From positions 2,170,001 to 2,234,000 of the forward strand of contig NZ_CP049913.1 in assembly GCF_011306175.1 (NCBI RefSeq): 64,000 nt of DNA. The letters run 5' to 3'. The stretch is from Vibrio sp. HDW18 (GTDB lineage Bacteria; Pseudomonadota; Gammaproteobacteria; Enterobacterales; Vibrionaceae). The stretch's first letter is position 1. The number at the start of each line of letters is the position of its first letter. Below are positions 10,488 through 20,633 of this stretch, piece after piece. The translations under genes and the position numbers were made by a program. The notes beneath the pieces are model-generated. The model had not been told where the DNA came from. It did not search any database and worked only from the letters and a program-made list of their open reading frames with translations.

Positions 10488-11705
10488 ATGCACGCACAGT
10501 TTAAATTACTCGATTTATTTTTAACTCAATCGCAATCATTTTGGCGTTATGAGGCGTTTCACTCATGTAGTGGAAGTGACTTGCCATGGGGTGATCAGCA
10601 TCCGGAACTCAGTGCATGGCTGATTGCGCTTGAGCAAGATCAGATTGAGTATTACAAACTTAACTCCGAGCATTTGTGTGCGATCTTGAGTGAGTTTTTT
10701 CCGCAACTGGCTGAAATTAAGGCGATGCTTGCGATCAAGCCCGCTCCTCGCGCTACCGTACTAAGCTTGCCAAAGTATCTTGACCAAGGGATCCCTGGGC
10801 GTAAGTGGCAACAAATTGTCGCCATGAGCAGCGTGTTATTGGCTCACCATCAAGGAGCGCAATGGTTAGAATGGTGTGCTGGTAAAGGTTATCTGGGCCG
10901 GATTTTAGCCAGTGTTAGCCAGCAGCCGGTGGTTAGCTTTGAATATCAAGCTGAACTTTGTGCTGCGGGTCAGCAACAAGCCAAATTGCTGCACTTACCC
11001 ATGCATTTTGTACAAGGTGATGCATTTCAATCTGAGGTGGCAAGGTTATTTGAAGCAAATACTCATGCGGTTGCGCTGCATGCATGCGGCGATTTACACG
11101 TCAAACTGTTGCAATACGCAACGGCAGCACAGGTGGCTGCGATCAGTTTTTCGCCGTGCTGCTATCACTTGATCCGCGATCCGCATTATCAAGCGATGTC
11201 GAATTTAGCCCAGCAATCTACACTACACTTGACTCAGCAAGAGCTACGTTTACCACTGCAGGAAACGGTAACCGGTGGCGAAAGAGTCAAACGGCAGCGT
11301 CAACAGGAGATGGTTTACCGCTTAGGCTTGGATGCATTATTAAGCCATGAGTTGAACCAAACCGCCTATATACCGATCCCGAGCATTCAAAAATCGCATT
11401 TAAACCAAGGTTTTGCTGCGTTTTGTGATTGGGCGTTGCGCCAGAAAAATATTGATTTGGATGCCACGCAGCATGATCTAGCCTATTTCGAGCAATTAGG
11501 CGAACAGCGTTTTTGGCAGATGGAGCGAGTCAGTCTCGTTCAGCAAGGGTTTCGGCGTTTACTCGAACTGTGGTTAGTGTTAGATAAGTCGCTGTATTTA
11601 CAAGAACAAGGCTATCAGGTCACGATTGGCGAATTTTGTGACAGACAAACCACGCCGCGTAATCTGATGGTGAATGCGCAGCGTATTGTCAGCCAGAGCC
11701 GATAG
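10488..11705 (+). CDS. SAM-dependent methyltransferase of the Methyltransf_32 type
   Basis: This 405-residue protein has a Rossmann SAM-binding motif LEWCAGKGYLGR near residues 127-138, a second motif ALHACGDLHVKLL near residue 196, and a SPCCYHL segment near 222. This LHACGDL plus PCCYH pattern is typical of the family that includes eukaryotic METTL25/RRNAD1 proteins. The substrate is unknown. It lies alone between cysB and ald, and its ribosome site is in a hairpin. The family call is fairly safe; any specific reaction would be speculation. Confidence 0.85.
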   Translation: MHAQFKLLDLFLTQSQSFWRYEAFHSCSGSDLPWGDQHPELSAWLIALEQDQIEYYKLNSEHLCAILSEFFPQLAEIKAMLAIKPAPRATVLSLPKYLDQGIPGRKWQQIVAMSSVLLAHHQGAQWLEWCAGKGYLGRILASVSQQPVVSFEYQAELCAAGQQQAKLLHLPMHFVQGDAFQSEVARLFEANTHAVALHACGDLHVKLLQYATAAQVAAISFSPCCYHLIRDPHYQAMSNLAQQSTLHLTQQELRLPLQETVTGGERVKRQRQQEMVYRLGLDALLSHELNQTAYIPIPSIQKSHLNQGFAAFCDWALRQKNIDLDATQHDLAYFEQLGEQRFWQMERVSLVQQGFRRLLELWLVLDKSLYLQEQGYQVTIGEFCDRQTTPRNLMVNAQRIVSQSR

Positions 11706-11739
11706 CTTCGGCTCTCGGCGACAATTTGTTGAATATTCA

Positions 11740-12867
11740 TCATTCGTTGAACATCGCGATCGCTTGAGCAGGATCGAGATAATCGAGACCAAAATTGTCC
11801 GCCACCTCCTTACAGGTGACTTTACCGTGGATAACGTTGAGCCCTTTTAAAAATCCACCATCTTGCAATAATGCTTTTTGGTAACCTTGATTGGCGAGCT
11901 TTACTATGTAGGGTAGTGTGGCGTTATTAAGGGCAAAGGTTGAAGTTCGCGCTACCGCACCGGGCATATTAGCAACACAGTAGTGTACTACCTGATCAAC
12001 GATATAAGTCGGATCGGCATGGGTAGTGGGGTGCGAGGTGGCAAAGCAGCCCCCTTGATCAATAGCGACATCGACTACCGCCGAGCCGGGTTTCATGCGT
12101 TGAATATGCTGTTTAGTGACCAATTTAGGCGCGGCAGCACCGGGGATCAGCACTGCACCGATGACGAGATCCGCCTCTAATACGTATTGTTCGATAGTAT
12201 CGGCTGTTGAGTAAACCAATCTTGCTCGGCCTTGAAACTCTTCATCGAGTTTGCGTAGCGTATCGATATTGCGATCTAAGATAGTCACCTCGGCCCGCTG
12301 CCCAATCGCGATACGAGCGGCATTAGCACCGACAACGCCACCGCCGAGGATCACCACTTTAGCCGGTGCGACTCCCGGTACACCACCGAGCAATAACCCG
12401 CTGCCACCGCGTGATTTTTCTAACGCTTGTGCACCAGCTTGGATTGACATGCGCCCTGCAACTTCGGACATTGGAGCCAACAGTGGTAAGCGACCCATAT
12501 TATCTGTTACAGTCTCATAGGCGATGCAGACGGCTTTGCTATTGATTAGCTCTGTAGTTTGTGGAAAATCGGGAGCAAGGTGCAGATAAGTAAATAATAT
12601 TTGCCCTTCTTTGAGCATTGCTCGCTCAGCAGTTTGAGGTTCTTTAACCTTTACAATCATCTCTGCGCTCGCGAAGACGTCTGCAGCGGTAGGAAGAATG
12701 GATGCGCCTACAGCGATGTAATCATCGTCTGAAAAGCCGATGCCACAACCGGCATTTGTTTCTACATAAACTTGGTGACCGTGTGCGATAAGCTCGCGCA
12801 CGCTAGCGGGGATCATACCCACTCGATATTCGTGGTTTTTGATTTCTTTTGGAACACCAATAATCAT
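11740..12867 (-). CDS. ald: Alanine dehydrogenase
   Basis: Ald interconverts L-alanine and pyruvate plus ammonia with NAD, allowing alanine use or nitrogen trapping under low oxygen. The 375-residue product shows the N-terminal signature [17 protein letters not shown], the substrate lysine in IVKVKEPQ (about residue 74), the catalytic histidine in YLHLAPD (about 96), and the NAD-binding loop [13 protein letters not shown] (about 173-185). It is divergent from lrp, and in many bacteria Lrp-type regulators control ald. GACTCCTTAG-derived AAGGAGTC upstream of the ATG is a strong ribosome site. Confidence 0.95.
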   Translation of the reverse strand: MIIGVPKEIKNHEYRVGMIPASVRELIAHGHQVYVETNAGCGIGFSDDDYIAVGASILPTAADVFASAEMIVKVKEPQTAERAMLKEGQILFTYLHLAPDFPQTTELINSKAVCIAYETVTDNMGRLPLLAPMSEVAGRMSIQAGAQALEKSRGGSGLLLGGVPGVAPAKVVILGGGVVGANAARIAIGQRAEVTILDRNIDTLRKLDEEFQGRARLVYSTADTIEQYVLEADLVIGAVLIPGAAAPKLVTKQHIQRMKPGSAVVDVAIDQGGCFATSHPTTHADPTYIVDQVVHYCVANMPGAVARTSTFALNNATLPYIVKLANQGYQKALLQDGGFLKGLNVIHGKVTCKEVADNFGLDYLDPAQAIAMFNE

Positions 12868-12896
12868 CCTGACTCCTTAGATTGATTTGGTTATAT

Positions 12897-12952
12897 TGAC
12901 TAGATATAGGCTTGTTCTGTCGAGTTTATGACTAGTATAGTAACTAGTGTAG
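12897..12952. repeat. Triple 12-13 bp direct repeat in the ald/lrp divergent promoter region
   Basis: Three copies of TRACTAG(T)ATAG lie at 12897-12909, 12929-12940 and 12941-12952. The last two are in exact tandem; the first starts 32 bp before the second. Each carries the core ACTAG. The position in the only intergenic space between ald and lrp suggests an operator, possibly for Lrp, but the motif does not clearly match the E. coli Lrp consensus. Confidence 0.55.
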
Positions 12953-13023
12953 AAAATTTGATGCCAAATGTTAAGCAGTTGTAGTGTATTTTTTTGCAAG
13001 GACGTAATAAGGTGGAATAAAAA

Positions 13024-13518
13024 ATGGTGGATAGTTATAAGAAGCCGTCTAAGGACTTAGACCGTATTGATCGCAATATATTGAATGAATTGCAAAAAGA
13101 TGGTCGAATATCAAACGTAGAATTATCAAAACGTGTAGGGCTTTCACCTACACCCTGTCTTGAGCGGGTACGACGTCTGGAACGTCAAGGATTTATTACC
13201 GGTTACACCGCGTTATTAAATCCTCAGTATCTTGACGCGTCACTATTGGTATTTGTTGAAATTACGTTAAATCGTGGTGCGCCCGATGTATTTGAACAAT
13301 TCAATACCGCAGTACAAAAATTGGATGATATTCAAGAGTGTCATCTAGTATCGGGTGATTTTGACTATCTACTTAAAACTCGGGTATCGGACATGGGCGC
13401 TTATCGTCGTTTGCTTGGTGATACCTTGCTGCGTTTACCGGGCGTTAATGACACACGAACCTACGTCGTGATGGAAGAAGTGAAACAAACCAACCAGCTA
13501 GTGATTAAAACTCGTTAA
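13024..13518 (+). CDS. lrp: Leucine-responsive regulatory protein
   Basis: Lrp is a global regulator of amino acid metabolism and related functions. The 164-residue product has the AsnC/Lrp winged helix at about residues 14-70 (DLDRIDRNILNELQKDGRIS, LSPTPCLERVRRLE) and a C-terminal RAM ligand-sensing domain (ECHLVSGDFDYLL). It starts at an ATG preceded by AAGGTGGA. It is divergent from ald and is followed by ftsK, as in E. coli. A terminator at 13605 separates the two. Confidence 0.97.
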   Translation: MVDSYKKPSKDLDRIDRNILNELQKDGRISNVELSKRVGLSPTPCLERVRRLERQGFITGYTALLNPQYLDASLLVFVEITLNRGAPDVFEQFNTAVQKLDDIQECHLVSGDFDYLLKTRVSDMGAYRRLLGDTLLRLPGVNDTRTYVVMEEVKQTNQLVIKTR

Positions 13519-13604
13519 GCAACAGCGAATGTTGCAGATATTGCCACATTCTGACTTACGCGAATTGGGTTTTTGCTCTTGATATGGTTAAATCTCCCAA
13601 CAAA

Positions 13605-13634
13605 CCGAGCGGCGTATGCCGCTCGGACTGTTTT
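13605..13634 (+). terminator. Terminator after lrp
   Basis: CCGAGCGGC (13605-13613), loop GTAT, GCCGCTCGG (13618-13626), then ACTGTTTT. The stem is strong and GC-rich and the T-run is short. Confidence 0.7.
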
Positions 13635-13695
13635 CACGCCATTAAGCTGCGTATTGTATTACGTCGTGTGGCCTTAACCGTATTCAAGTTGGTTT

Positions 13696-16515
13696 ATGTT
13701 CAAAGAGCGCAAAAATAAAGTCGAAACCATTATTAAAACGAGTGAGGAGCTCCCTTCCTCTCGACTCAATGGCTCACAACGTCTAAAAGAAAGCAGTCTG
13801 ATTTTAGCTGTTTTATTTGCTATTTTTCTGGCAATCGCACTGTTTAGTTTTAATCCGGCCGATCCTTCATGGTCACAAACGGCTTGGGGCAGTGATATTC
13901 ATAATGTGGGTGGTCTGGCCGGAGCTTGGCTCGCCGATACGCTATTTTTCATTTTTGGTTGTTTGGCCTATCCGTTGCCAGTGATTGTAGCGGCGATGGC
14001 TTGGGTGACGCTGCGCACTCGTGATCAAGATGAGCCGATTGATTTTACCCTTTGGGCGACCAAGCTACTCGGCTTAACCATCCTTTTACTGACCAGTTGT
14101 GGCTTGGCGGATATCAACTTTGACGATATTTGGTATTTCTCATCGGGCGGTGTGATTGGCGATGTATTAACCAGCTTAGCGCTGCCCACGCTCAATTTGC
14201 TCGGCACCACGTTAGTCTTACTTTTTTCCTGGGGAGCTGGCTTTACGTTGCTGAGTGGGATCTCTTGGTTGCGGATCGTTGAGTGGATTGGTGAGCGCAG
14301 TATTAGCGCGTTTATTCGCGTATTGAGTCGGCTACGTGGTGAAAAAAGCGAACGGCTGATCCCTGAGTTAATTGAGCCAGAATTGGTCAACGCAGATCTG
14401 CACCAACCTGAATTGCTCTCTGCAGAGTTGGAACCACCATTGTCCGCTACGAGCGAAGTTGCCCTTGTGAAACCGACGCTCAACTCACGGCGCTTTAATA
14501 TTCATATGCCTGAAGCGCGTGATAGAGCACCGATTGACCCATCGTCGCTGCGTCAACCTGAACCGCCAGCACCAGAAGTAATCATCGCTGAGCCAGCTAG
14601 GTTTTCGACTCGCACTCAGCAGTGGGATGCCACGATTGAAGAGCTCGATCAACAAGCGCGTTTGGTAGATGATTATGCCGATGAATTGGCTGAGCAAAGC
14701 TCAATCACTTATCTGACTGACAACCCTGTATCGCCGGTTATCACGCCAGACGATGAAACGAGTGATGAGCCGTTTAGCCACAGTTTTAACGTCGATATTG
14801 CCGATGAAGAGAGTGAACCGCGCATCTCAAATATGGATTGGTCAGAAGAGCTTGATGAATTACCTGCGATTTCGATGGAACCTGAGTTGGATGTGCAAGA
14901 TGATGAGTTTGCCGATAGCGATGTCACTGCATTTCAAAATATCGTCGCGCAAGCACAGGCTAGTGTGGCGGCCAAACAGAACCCATTTTTAGTACAGCAG
15001 GCGGTTAATTTACCTAAGCCGACCGAGCCAATGCCAACCTTAGAGCTGCTTTATCACCCGGAGAAGCGTGAAAACTTTATCGACCGCGAAGCGTTGGAAG
15101 ATATTGCACGTTTGGTGGAAGCCAAATTAGCCGATTATAAAATTCAGGCCCAAGTAGTGGATATTTTCCCTGGTCCAGTAATTACTCGTTTTGAATTGGA
15201 TTTAGCCCCTGGAGTTAAAGTTAGCCGTATTTCTAGCCTTTCGATGGATTTAGCGCGCTCATTATCGGCAATGGCGGTTCGGGTCGTGGAAGTGATCCCA
15301 GGTAAACCCTATGTGGGATTGGAATTGCCCAATATGTCACGTCAGACGGTGTATCTCTCTGATGTGATTGCCAGCGCCCAGTTTAAAGAGTCAAAATCGC
15401 CTACCTCAGTGGTCCTTGGACAAGATATTGCCGGTGATGCCGTGGTGGTGGATCTGGCTAAAATGCCACATGTGCTGGTAGCTGGTACCACGGGCTCCGG
15501 TAAATCGGTCGGTGTCAACGTGATGATCCTGAGCATGCTTTATAAAGCGTCTCCGGAAGAGGTTCGTTTCATCATGATTGACCCTAAAATGCTTGAGCTG
15601 TCGATTTATGAAGGTATTCCGCACTTGCTGGCAGAAGTGGTGACAGATATGAAAGATGCGGCGAATGCTTTGCGTTGGTGTGTGGGGGAAATGGAGCGCC
15701 GCTATAAGCTGATGTCCGTGCTTGGGGTGCGTAACATCAAAGGCTTTAATGATAAGTTACGTATGGCCGCGGAAGCGGGACATCCGATCTACGATCCGCT
15801 CTGGAAAGAGGGCGATAGTATGGAGAGCGAGCCGCCGCTGTTGGAAAAATTGCCTTATATTGTGGTGGTGGTTGATGAATTTGCCGATCTGATGATGGTG
15901 GTCGGCAAAAAAGTTGAAGAGTTGATCGCCCGTTTGGCACAAAAGGCTCGTGCGGCTGGTATTCACCTAATTTTGGCCACTCAGCGTCCATCGGTTGATG
16001 TGATCACCGGACTGATTAAAGCCAACATCCCAACTCGGGTCGCCTTTACGGTATCGACCAAAACGGACTCACGGACCATTTTGGATCAAAGTGGTGCGGA
16101 ATCATTGCTCGGTATGGGGGACATGCTCTATTTACCACCTGGCTCAAGCCACACGATTCGGGTGCATGGTGCCTTTGCTTCGGACGATGATGTGCATGCG
16201 GTAGTTAATAACTGGAAAGCGCGTGGCAAACCGAATTACATCAGCGAAATCATTCAAGGTGATCATGGCCCTGAAGCGATGTTGCCGGGTGAGCATTTAG
16301 AATCGGATGAGGATCTCGATCCGCTATTTGATCAAGTGGTTGAGCATGTGGTTGAAACACGCCGCGGCTCGGTCTCAGGTGTTCAACGCCGCTTTAAAAT
16401 TGGCTATAACCGAGCAGCACGCATCGTTGAGCAACTTGAAGCACAAGGCATTGTTAGTTCTCCGGGCCATAATGGTAACCGCGATGTGCTTGCCCCTGCG
16501 CCAATGCGTGATTAA
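13696..16515 (+). CDS. ftsK: DNA translocase FtsK
   Basis: FtsK sits at the division septum and pumps chromosome ends, acting with XerCD at dif. The 939-residue product has four N-terminal membrane segments within about residues 30-200, a variable acidic linker to about 440, then the motor: Walker A GTTGSGKS near residues 597-604 and Walker [12 protein letters not shown] near 720, with the gamma winged-helix domain at about 873-939 ([20 protein letters not shown]). The linker is much shorter than in E. coli FtsK (1329 residues), as is usual in vibrios. Downstream lolA-rarA, present in E. coli, is absent here. Confidence 0.96.
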   Translation: MFKERKNKVETIIKTSEELPSSRLNGSQRLKESSLILAVLFAIFLAIALFSFNPADPSWSQTAWGSDIHNVGGLAGAWLADTLFFIFGCLAYPLPVIVAAMAWVTLRTRDQDEPIDFTLWATKLLGLTILLLTSCGLADINFDDIWYFSSGGVIGDVLTSLALPTLNLLGTTLVLLFSWGAGFTLLSGISWLRIVEWIGERSISAFIRVLSRLRGEKSERLIPELIEPELVNADLHQPELLSAELEPPLSATSEVALVKPTLNSRRFNIHMPEARDRAPIDPSSLRQPEPPAPEVIIAEPARFSTRTQQWDATIEELDQQARLVDDYADELAEQSSITYLTDNPVSPVITPDDETSDEPFSHSFNVDIADEESEPRISNMDWSEELDELPAISMEPELDVQDDEFADSDVTAFQNIVAQAQASVAAKQNPFLVQQAVNLPKPTEPMPTLELLYHPEKRENFIDREALEDIARLVEAKLADYKIQAQVVDIFPGPVITRFELDLAPGVKVSRISSLSMDLARSLSAMAVRVVEVIPGKPYVGLELPNMSRQTVYLSDVIASAQFKESKSPTSVVLGQDIAGDAVVVDLAKMPHVLVAGTTGSGKSVGVNVMILSMLYKASPEEVRFIMIDPKMLELSIYEGIPHLLAEVVTDMKDAANALRWCVGEMERRYKLMSVLGVRNIKGFNDKLRMAAEAGHPIYDPLWKEGDSMESEPPLLEKLPYIVVVVDEFADLMMVVGKKVEELIARLAQKARAAGIHLILATQRPSVDVITGLIKANIPTRVAFTVSTKTDSRTILDQSGAESLLGMGDMLYLPPGSSHTIRVHGAFASDDDVHAVVNNWKARGKPNYISEIIQGDHGPEAMLPGEHLESDEDLDPLFDQVVEHVVETRRGSVSGVQRRFKIGYNRAARIVEQLEAQGIVSSPGHNGNRDVLAPAPMRD

Positions 16516-16538
16516 TCAAGCATCACCACGCGGTTAAA

Positions 16539-16573
16539 AAATAACTAAGGCGCTATAAGCGCCTTAGTTATTT
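16539..16573. terminator. Bidirectional terminator between ftsK and dsbB
   Basis: A 16-bp perfect stem (AAATAACTAAGGCGCT at 16539-16554 with its complement at 16558-16573) has a 3-nt loop. A or T stretches on both outer sides suit termination of the convergent ftsK and dsbB transcripts. Confidence 0.85.
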
Positions 16574-16624
16574 GAATCCTTCAAGCATGCGGGTAAGCCA
16601 TCGCGATCGAATGTTAGCTAAATG

Positions 16625-17149
16625 CTATGATTTTAATAGGTTAGCCAACTGTGCCAGCACGAAAATCGCTAATGCGATTAAATTGGCAGCAAAAATAATC
16701 ACTAGCCATTGCGGCATTGAAAGGGTTAAAAATTGCCAGACAATTTTGCTGCAATCTCCATAGGCTTCAAACAGGTTAGGTGCCCATTGATTGAGCGGTG
16801 CCCAGGCCGGAAAGGTAACAAACAGATCACAGGTGGCAAAAGGTGATGGATTGAACTGATAGTTGACATGTTCAATCGCCAAGCTCAAACCTTTATAGCT
16901 GCTGGCTCCCCAAGCGGCAAAACCGAGCCAACGCATCACGGGATTTTGTGGTGCCACAGCACCGATTAACGCGGCTGCCCCGATACCCAACATCGCAATG
17001 CGCTCATAGATGCACATCACACAAGGTGCAAGTAGCAGTATATGTTGGAAATACAGCGCACATAAGGTAAAGAAAACCACAAAAGCCAGTAGCAATACCC
17101 AAGCTAGCCGTGATTGAGAAAAGCGGTTCAGTGAAGAGAGTAAACGCAC
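16625..17149 (-). CDS. dsbB: Disulfide bond formation protein DsbB
   Basis: DsbB is the inner-membrane quinone reductase that reoxidises periplasmic DsbA. The 174-residue product has four membrane segments. The first catalytic pair is C43/C46 in APCVMCIYER, the second C107 (ATCDL) and C133 (GDCSK); R50 in the quinone-binding region is also conserved. All four essential cysteines are present. It follows nhaB on the minus strand, but a terminator lies between them, so its own promoter is likely. The dsbB-nhaB/fadR group is shared with E. coli. Confidence 0.96.
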   Translation of the reverse strand: MRLLSSLNRFSQSRLAWVLLLAFVVFFTLCALYFQHILLLAPCVMCIYERIAMLGIGAAALIGAVAPQNPVMRWLGFAAWGASSYKGLSLAIEHVNYQFNPSPFATCDLFVTFPAWAPLNQWAPNLFEAYGDCSKIVWQFLTLSMPQWLVIIFAANLIALAIFVLAQLANLLKS

Positions 17150-17164
17150 AGATAGATCCTTTTG

Positions 17165-17194
17165 AAAAAAGCTCTGAATAACTCAGAGCTTTTT
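17165..17194 (-). terminator. Terminator after nhaB
   Basis: AAAAGCTCTGA (17167-17177) pairs with TCAGAGCTTTT (17183-17193), an 11-bp stem with a 5-nt loop. On the minus strand it ends in a T-run after nhaB; it also has T residues on the plus side. Confidence 0.85.
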
Positions 17195-17225
17195 AGCTTG
17201 GATTAGTTTCCGGTGCAACGCAAAT

Positions 17226-18827
17226 TTAGTGGCCATTGGGCAGTAGCGTTGCCGTCGGCACCGGGTGATGAGTGATCCAGCCCAAACTATAGAAAAGCTC
17301 AGTCATTGGATCTAGCAAGAACATGATGCTAATAAAACCGATCAGTGAGAGTGCCAGAGTATAGGGGAATGCCATCACGACCATGCGCCCATAAGAGAGC
17401 CGGATCAGCGGTGCGAGTGCTGAGGTTAATAAAAACAGGAAGGCGGCTTGGCCGTTCGGGGTCGCAACCGAAGGTAAATTGGTACCGGTATTGATGGCGA
17501 CCGCCAATAAATCAAACTGATCGCGCGAAATCATCCCTTCAATTAGTGCAGTTTTTACTTCTGTGATGTAGACCGTACCGACAAACACGTTATCTGACAC
17601 CATGGATAACAAGCCATTGGCGACATAAAATAAGGCAAGTTGGGTGCCATGATCTTCGACATTGAGTACTGCATCGATCAAGGGTTTAAACAGCTGTTGA
17701 TCAATAATTACCGCGACAATCGAGAAAAACACGGTCAGTAACGCGGTGAAAGGCAGCGCATCTTCGAAAGCCTTGCCGAGTGAATGCTCTTCAATAATGC
17801 CAGTAAATGCGGTGGCGAGAATGATCACCGATAAACCGATTAGGCCGACCGCTGCTAAATGGAGCGCTAAACCCAGAATCAGCCATACTGCGATCATGCT
17901 TTGTACCCAAAGTTTGGCGATATCTTGCTTGGTGAGGTTTTGGCGTTGTTCAGCATCAAAATCGAGCAAAATTTGCCGCACATTGGTAGGCAAATGTGCC
18001 CCATAACCAAACAGCTGGAATTTTTCGATCAGTGCGCAAGTGATTATGCCAGCGATAAATACCGGTACCGTAACCGGAGCCATACGCAGTAAAAATTCAC
18101 CAAATTGCCAGCCCGCTTGATCGGCGATGATCAGGTTTTGCGGCTCACCAACCATAGTAGTAACGCCACCCAATGCAGTTCCCACCCCAGCATGCATAAG
18201 TAATGAGCGTAAAAATGCGCGATAACGTTGTAAGTCATCACGAGTCAATTCCGATACGCCATCATCATCTTGCTCATCGGCCTTTTCATCGGCTGCAGAC
18301 AAACTGGGCTGACCTGAGGCTACTTTGTGATAAATCGAATAAAAACCTACCGCGACACTGATGATCACGGCAATGACAGTTAATGCATCGAGAAAGGCGG
18401 ACAAAAAGGCCGCGGTGACACTAAAAGCAATCGAAAGGAGGATTTTAGAACGAATACCAAGCAGGATCTTGGTAAAAATGAACAGTAACAACTGTTTCAT
18501 AAAGTAGATGCCTGCGACCATAAATACCAGCAGTAGCAGCACCTCAATATTGGCGACCAGCTCATGTTTGACTTGCTCTGGGCTGGTCATGCCAATTGCA
18601 ATCGCTTCTAGTGCCAGTAATCCGCCAGGCTGTAGCGGATAGCACTTCAGAGCCATCGCGAGAGTAAAAATAAACTCAATCACCAGTAACCAACCGGCCA
18701 AGAACGGATTGATAAAAAAGAACACGATAGGATTAATAATAAGAAAAGCGATGATGGCCACTTTGTACCAATCAGGCGCTTTACCAAGGAAATTTTTGAT
18801 AAACACATTTCCGAGGGATATTGGCAT
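17226..18827 (-). CDS. nhaB: Na+/H+ antiporter NhaB
   Basis: NhaB exports sodium in exchange for protons and, with NhaA and NhaD, gives salt and alkali tolerance in vibrios. The 533-residue product is a polytopic membrane protein with about a dozen hydrophobic segments and the conserved MSISLGN-like start ([15 protein letters not shown]). Conserved loops [17 protein letters not shown] (about 219-235) and [16 protein letters not shown] (about 447-462) identify the family. Its leader contains a complete ERIC element that begins only about 20 bp before the start codon. Confidence 0.95.
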   Translation of the reverse strand: MPISLGNVFIKNFLGKAPDWYKVAIIAFLIINPIVFFFINPFLAGWLLVIEFIFTLAMALKCYPLQPGGLLALEAIAIGMTSPEQVKHELVANIEVLLLLVFMVAGIYFMKQLLLFIFTKILLGIRSKILLSIAFSVTAAFLSAFLDALTVIAVIISVAVGFYSIYHKVASGQPSLSAADEKADEQDDDGVSELTRDDLQRYRAFLRSLLMHAGVGTALGGVTTMVGEPQNLIIADQAGWQFGEFLLRMAPVTVPVFIAGIITCALIEKFQLFGYGAHLPTNVRQILLDFDAEQRQNLTKQDIAKLWVQSMIAVWLILGLALHLAAVGLIGLSVIILATAFTGIIEEHSLGKAFEDALPFTALLTVFFSIVAVIIDQQLFKPLIDAVLNVEDHGTQLALFYVANGLLSMVSDNVFVGTVYITEVKTALIEGMISRDQFDLLAVAINTGTNLPSVATPNGQAAFLFLLTSALAPLIRLSYGRMVVMAFPYTLALSLIGFISIMFLLDPMTELFYSLGWITHHPVPTATLLPNGH

Positions 18828-18847
18828 GGTGATTACTCTTAAGTTGT

Positions 18848-18975
18848 TATCCCCTTCCTACTTGAAGCTGCAGCGGTGTTGGCTACGTTCGTTCACCCCA
18901 ATCACATAGTTTGTCTATGCTCATGGGGACTCACTTACTTGCCGCCTACCTGCAACTCCAAGTTGTTTGGGTATA
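18848..18975 (+). repeat. ERIC element, full length (about 128 bp), copy 1
   Basis: The stretch runs from TATCCCCTTCCTACTTGAAG to CAACTCCAAGTTGTTTGGG plus TATA. Its ends form an imperfect inverted repeat, and the centre holds both ERIC-PCR core sequences (GTTCACCCCAATCAC and CTCATGGGGACTCAC). ERICs are non-autonomous, MITE-like intergenic repeats of about 127 bp known in Enterobacteria and Vibrio. This copy lies in the nhaB/fadR divergent region, inside the likely nhaB leader. Confidence 0.88.
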
Positions 18976-19521
18976 GGTGATGACTTTAGTTTGCATCTGC
19001 GGTTAATGATTGGCTGGCTTGCCGCCAACGCATCATTCCAAATCGTGTGGATATTGAACTTACAACGAAATTGCACCGTTAAATAATAGTCAACAATCAA
19101 CAGGATGATGATAAAAAATTGGGTAGCTTTAGTTAAAAACGCGATCAAGGTGGCGTATGCCATGGATCAAACCATCTAAAAAATCACCTAGTCGCGGTCA
19201 GTCAGGCAAAATGGAATTTAATACATATTAACTCGGAATAAATACCTCTTTGGAGCAAGTTTATTTTGCTAAAAAGATTCATCAAAGTGTGAGCTAACTC
19301 CATTTAATTCCAAGTAATTTATGTGGTTCGGTGTATGCAACTTTATTTCAGCTTATTTTTGTAGCAAATGGTTCCAGTTGGTTCTGTTAGGTTAAATTAG
19401 AGTAATTACACTATTTCAGCTTTGTGACAAGAATAGTGCTGCTTGGTTTTCGGTGAAGAGCAACTAGTGGTATGATGAGTGCCATTCGACCCAAATAAAA
19501 TAAGCATTGGATAACTGATTA
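18976..19521. other. Long nhaB/fadR divergent intergenic region
   Basis: After the ERIC, 546 bp remain before fadR. I see no convincing gene. A 80-codon minus-strand opening starting at 19163 has a hydrophobic start, but it has no ribosome site and runs into the ERIC. AT-rich stretches near 19200-19450 probably hold the promoters of nhaB and fadR. No clear FadR operator was found. Confidence 0.5.
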
Positions 19522-20361
19522 ATGGTCATTAAGGCAAAAAGCCCAGCAGGTTTCGCTGAGAAGTACATTATTGAAAGTATTTGGAATGGTCGCTTTCCCC
19601 CTGGCTCGATTTTACCTGCAGAGCGTGAGCTTTCTGAATTGATCGGCGTGACGCGTACCACTTTGCGAGAAGTATTACAGCGTTTGGCGCGTGATGGCTG
19701 GCTGACAATCCAGCACGGTAAACCAACCAAAGTGAATCAATTTATGGAAACTTCCGGGTTACATATCTTGGACACCTTGATGACACTCGATGCCGACAAT
19801 GCCACCAGTATTGTGGAAGATCTGCTGTCGGCGAGAACCAATATTAGCCCTATTTTTATGCGCAATACTTTCAAACTCAATAAAGAGAGTGCTGAGCGCA
19901 TCATACTCAATGTGATTGAATCGTGTGAGGCGTTAATTCAGGCCCCATCTTGGACTGAGTTTATTACCACTTCACCTTATGCTGAAAAAATTTTGCAGCA
20001 AGTCAAAGAGGATAGCGAAAAAGATGAGTTGAAGCGGCAGGAGATCTTGATCGCGAAAACCTTCAATTTTTATGACTATATGCTGTTCCAGCGCTTGGCG
20101 TTCCACTCTGGGAATCAGATTTATGGCTTGATTTTTAATGGGGTAAAGAAGCTATACGATCGGGTCGGCTGTTACTACTTCTCTAATCCGCAAGCGCGTG
20201 AATTAGCGATGGATTTTTATCGCCAATTGTTAGCAGTTTGCCAAAGCGGTGAGCGAGAGCAACTGCCTCATGTGATCCGTCAATACGGTATTGCTAGTGC
20301 TCACATCTGGAATGAGATGAAAATGACCTTGCCATCGAATTTTACGGAAGATGATGCTTAG
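19522..20361 (+). CDS. fadR: Fatty acid metabolism regulator FadR
   Basis: FadR is a GntR-family regulator that represses fatty acid degradation and activates unsaturated fatty acid synthesis; acyl-CoA releases it from DNA. The 279-residue product has a winged helix at about residues 10-75 ([34 protein letters not shown]) and an all-helical acyl-CoA domain. It is longer than E. coli FadR (239): vibrio FadR has an insertion of about 40 residues in the ligand domain, here around residues 138-177. It is divergent from nhaB, as in E. coli, and flanked by two ERIC copies. Confidence 0.95.
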   Translation: MVIKAKSPAGFAEKYIIESIWNGRFPPGSILPAERELSELIGVTRTTLREVLQRLARDGWLTIQHGKPTKVNQFMETSGLHILDTLMTLDADNATSIVEDLLSARTNISPIFMRNTFKLNKESAERIILNVIESCEALIQAPSWTEFITTSPYAEKILQQVKEDSEKDELKRQEILIAKTFNFYDYMLFQRLAFHSGNQIYGLIFNGVKKLYDRVGCYYFSNPQARELAMDFYRQLLAVCQSGEREQLPHVIRQYGIASAHIWNEMKMTLPSNFTEDDA

Positions 20362-20432
20362 CGGGTGAAGGGATTTTGTTTATCAATTGATTTCCCCTCA
20401 CAGTGAATTGAGACTATGGGTCATATAATGAT

Positions 20433-20550
20433 TATCCGCTCCTGCTTGAAGTTGCAGCGGTGTTGGCTACGTTCGCTCACCCCAATCACATAGTTTGCCT
20501 ATGTTCATGGGCTCACTTGCCTACCTACAACTCCAAGTGGTTTGGGTATA
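20433..20550 (+). repeat. ERIC element with small internal deletions, copy 2
   Basis: It is the same repeat as copy 1, in the same orientation, from TATCCGCTCCTGCTTGAAG to TGGTTTGGGTATA. It is 118 bp because about 10 bp around the GGGGACTCACTTACTTGCCG segment are missing. It lies between the convergent fadR and chemoreceptor genes. Confidence 0.85.
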
Positions 20551-20552
20551 CT

Positions 20553-20594
20553 TACTCCAAAAACAACAGCGACTCAGGTAAAGAGTCGCTGTTT
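20553..20594 (-). terminator. Terminator after the chemoreceptor gene
   Basis: AACAGCGACTC (20565-20575) pairs with GAGTCGCTGTT (20583-20593). On the minus strand the stem is followed by GTTTTTGG. It ends the transcript of the gene at 20634-22625. Confidence 0.8.
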
Positions 20595-20633
20595 GAACAA
20601 AATAGAAACGAATGGTTATCGCTAGCCGTTAAA

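Noticed and set aside
11740..12867. Plus-strand openings inside ald, ftsK, bap1 and mfd
   Set aside because: Frame shadows of well supported genes on the opposite strand or in other frames; no ribosome sites or family similarity.
18921..19163. 80-codon minus-strand opening with a hydrophobic N-terminus upstream of nhaB
   Set aside because: It reads into the ERIC repeat at its 3' end and has no ribosome site; likely accidental.
19460..19490. Possible FadR self-binding site (GTGGTATGATGAGT)
   Set aside because: Only about half of the consensus positions match; too weak to call.
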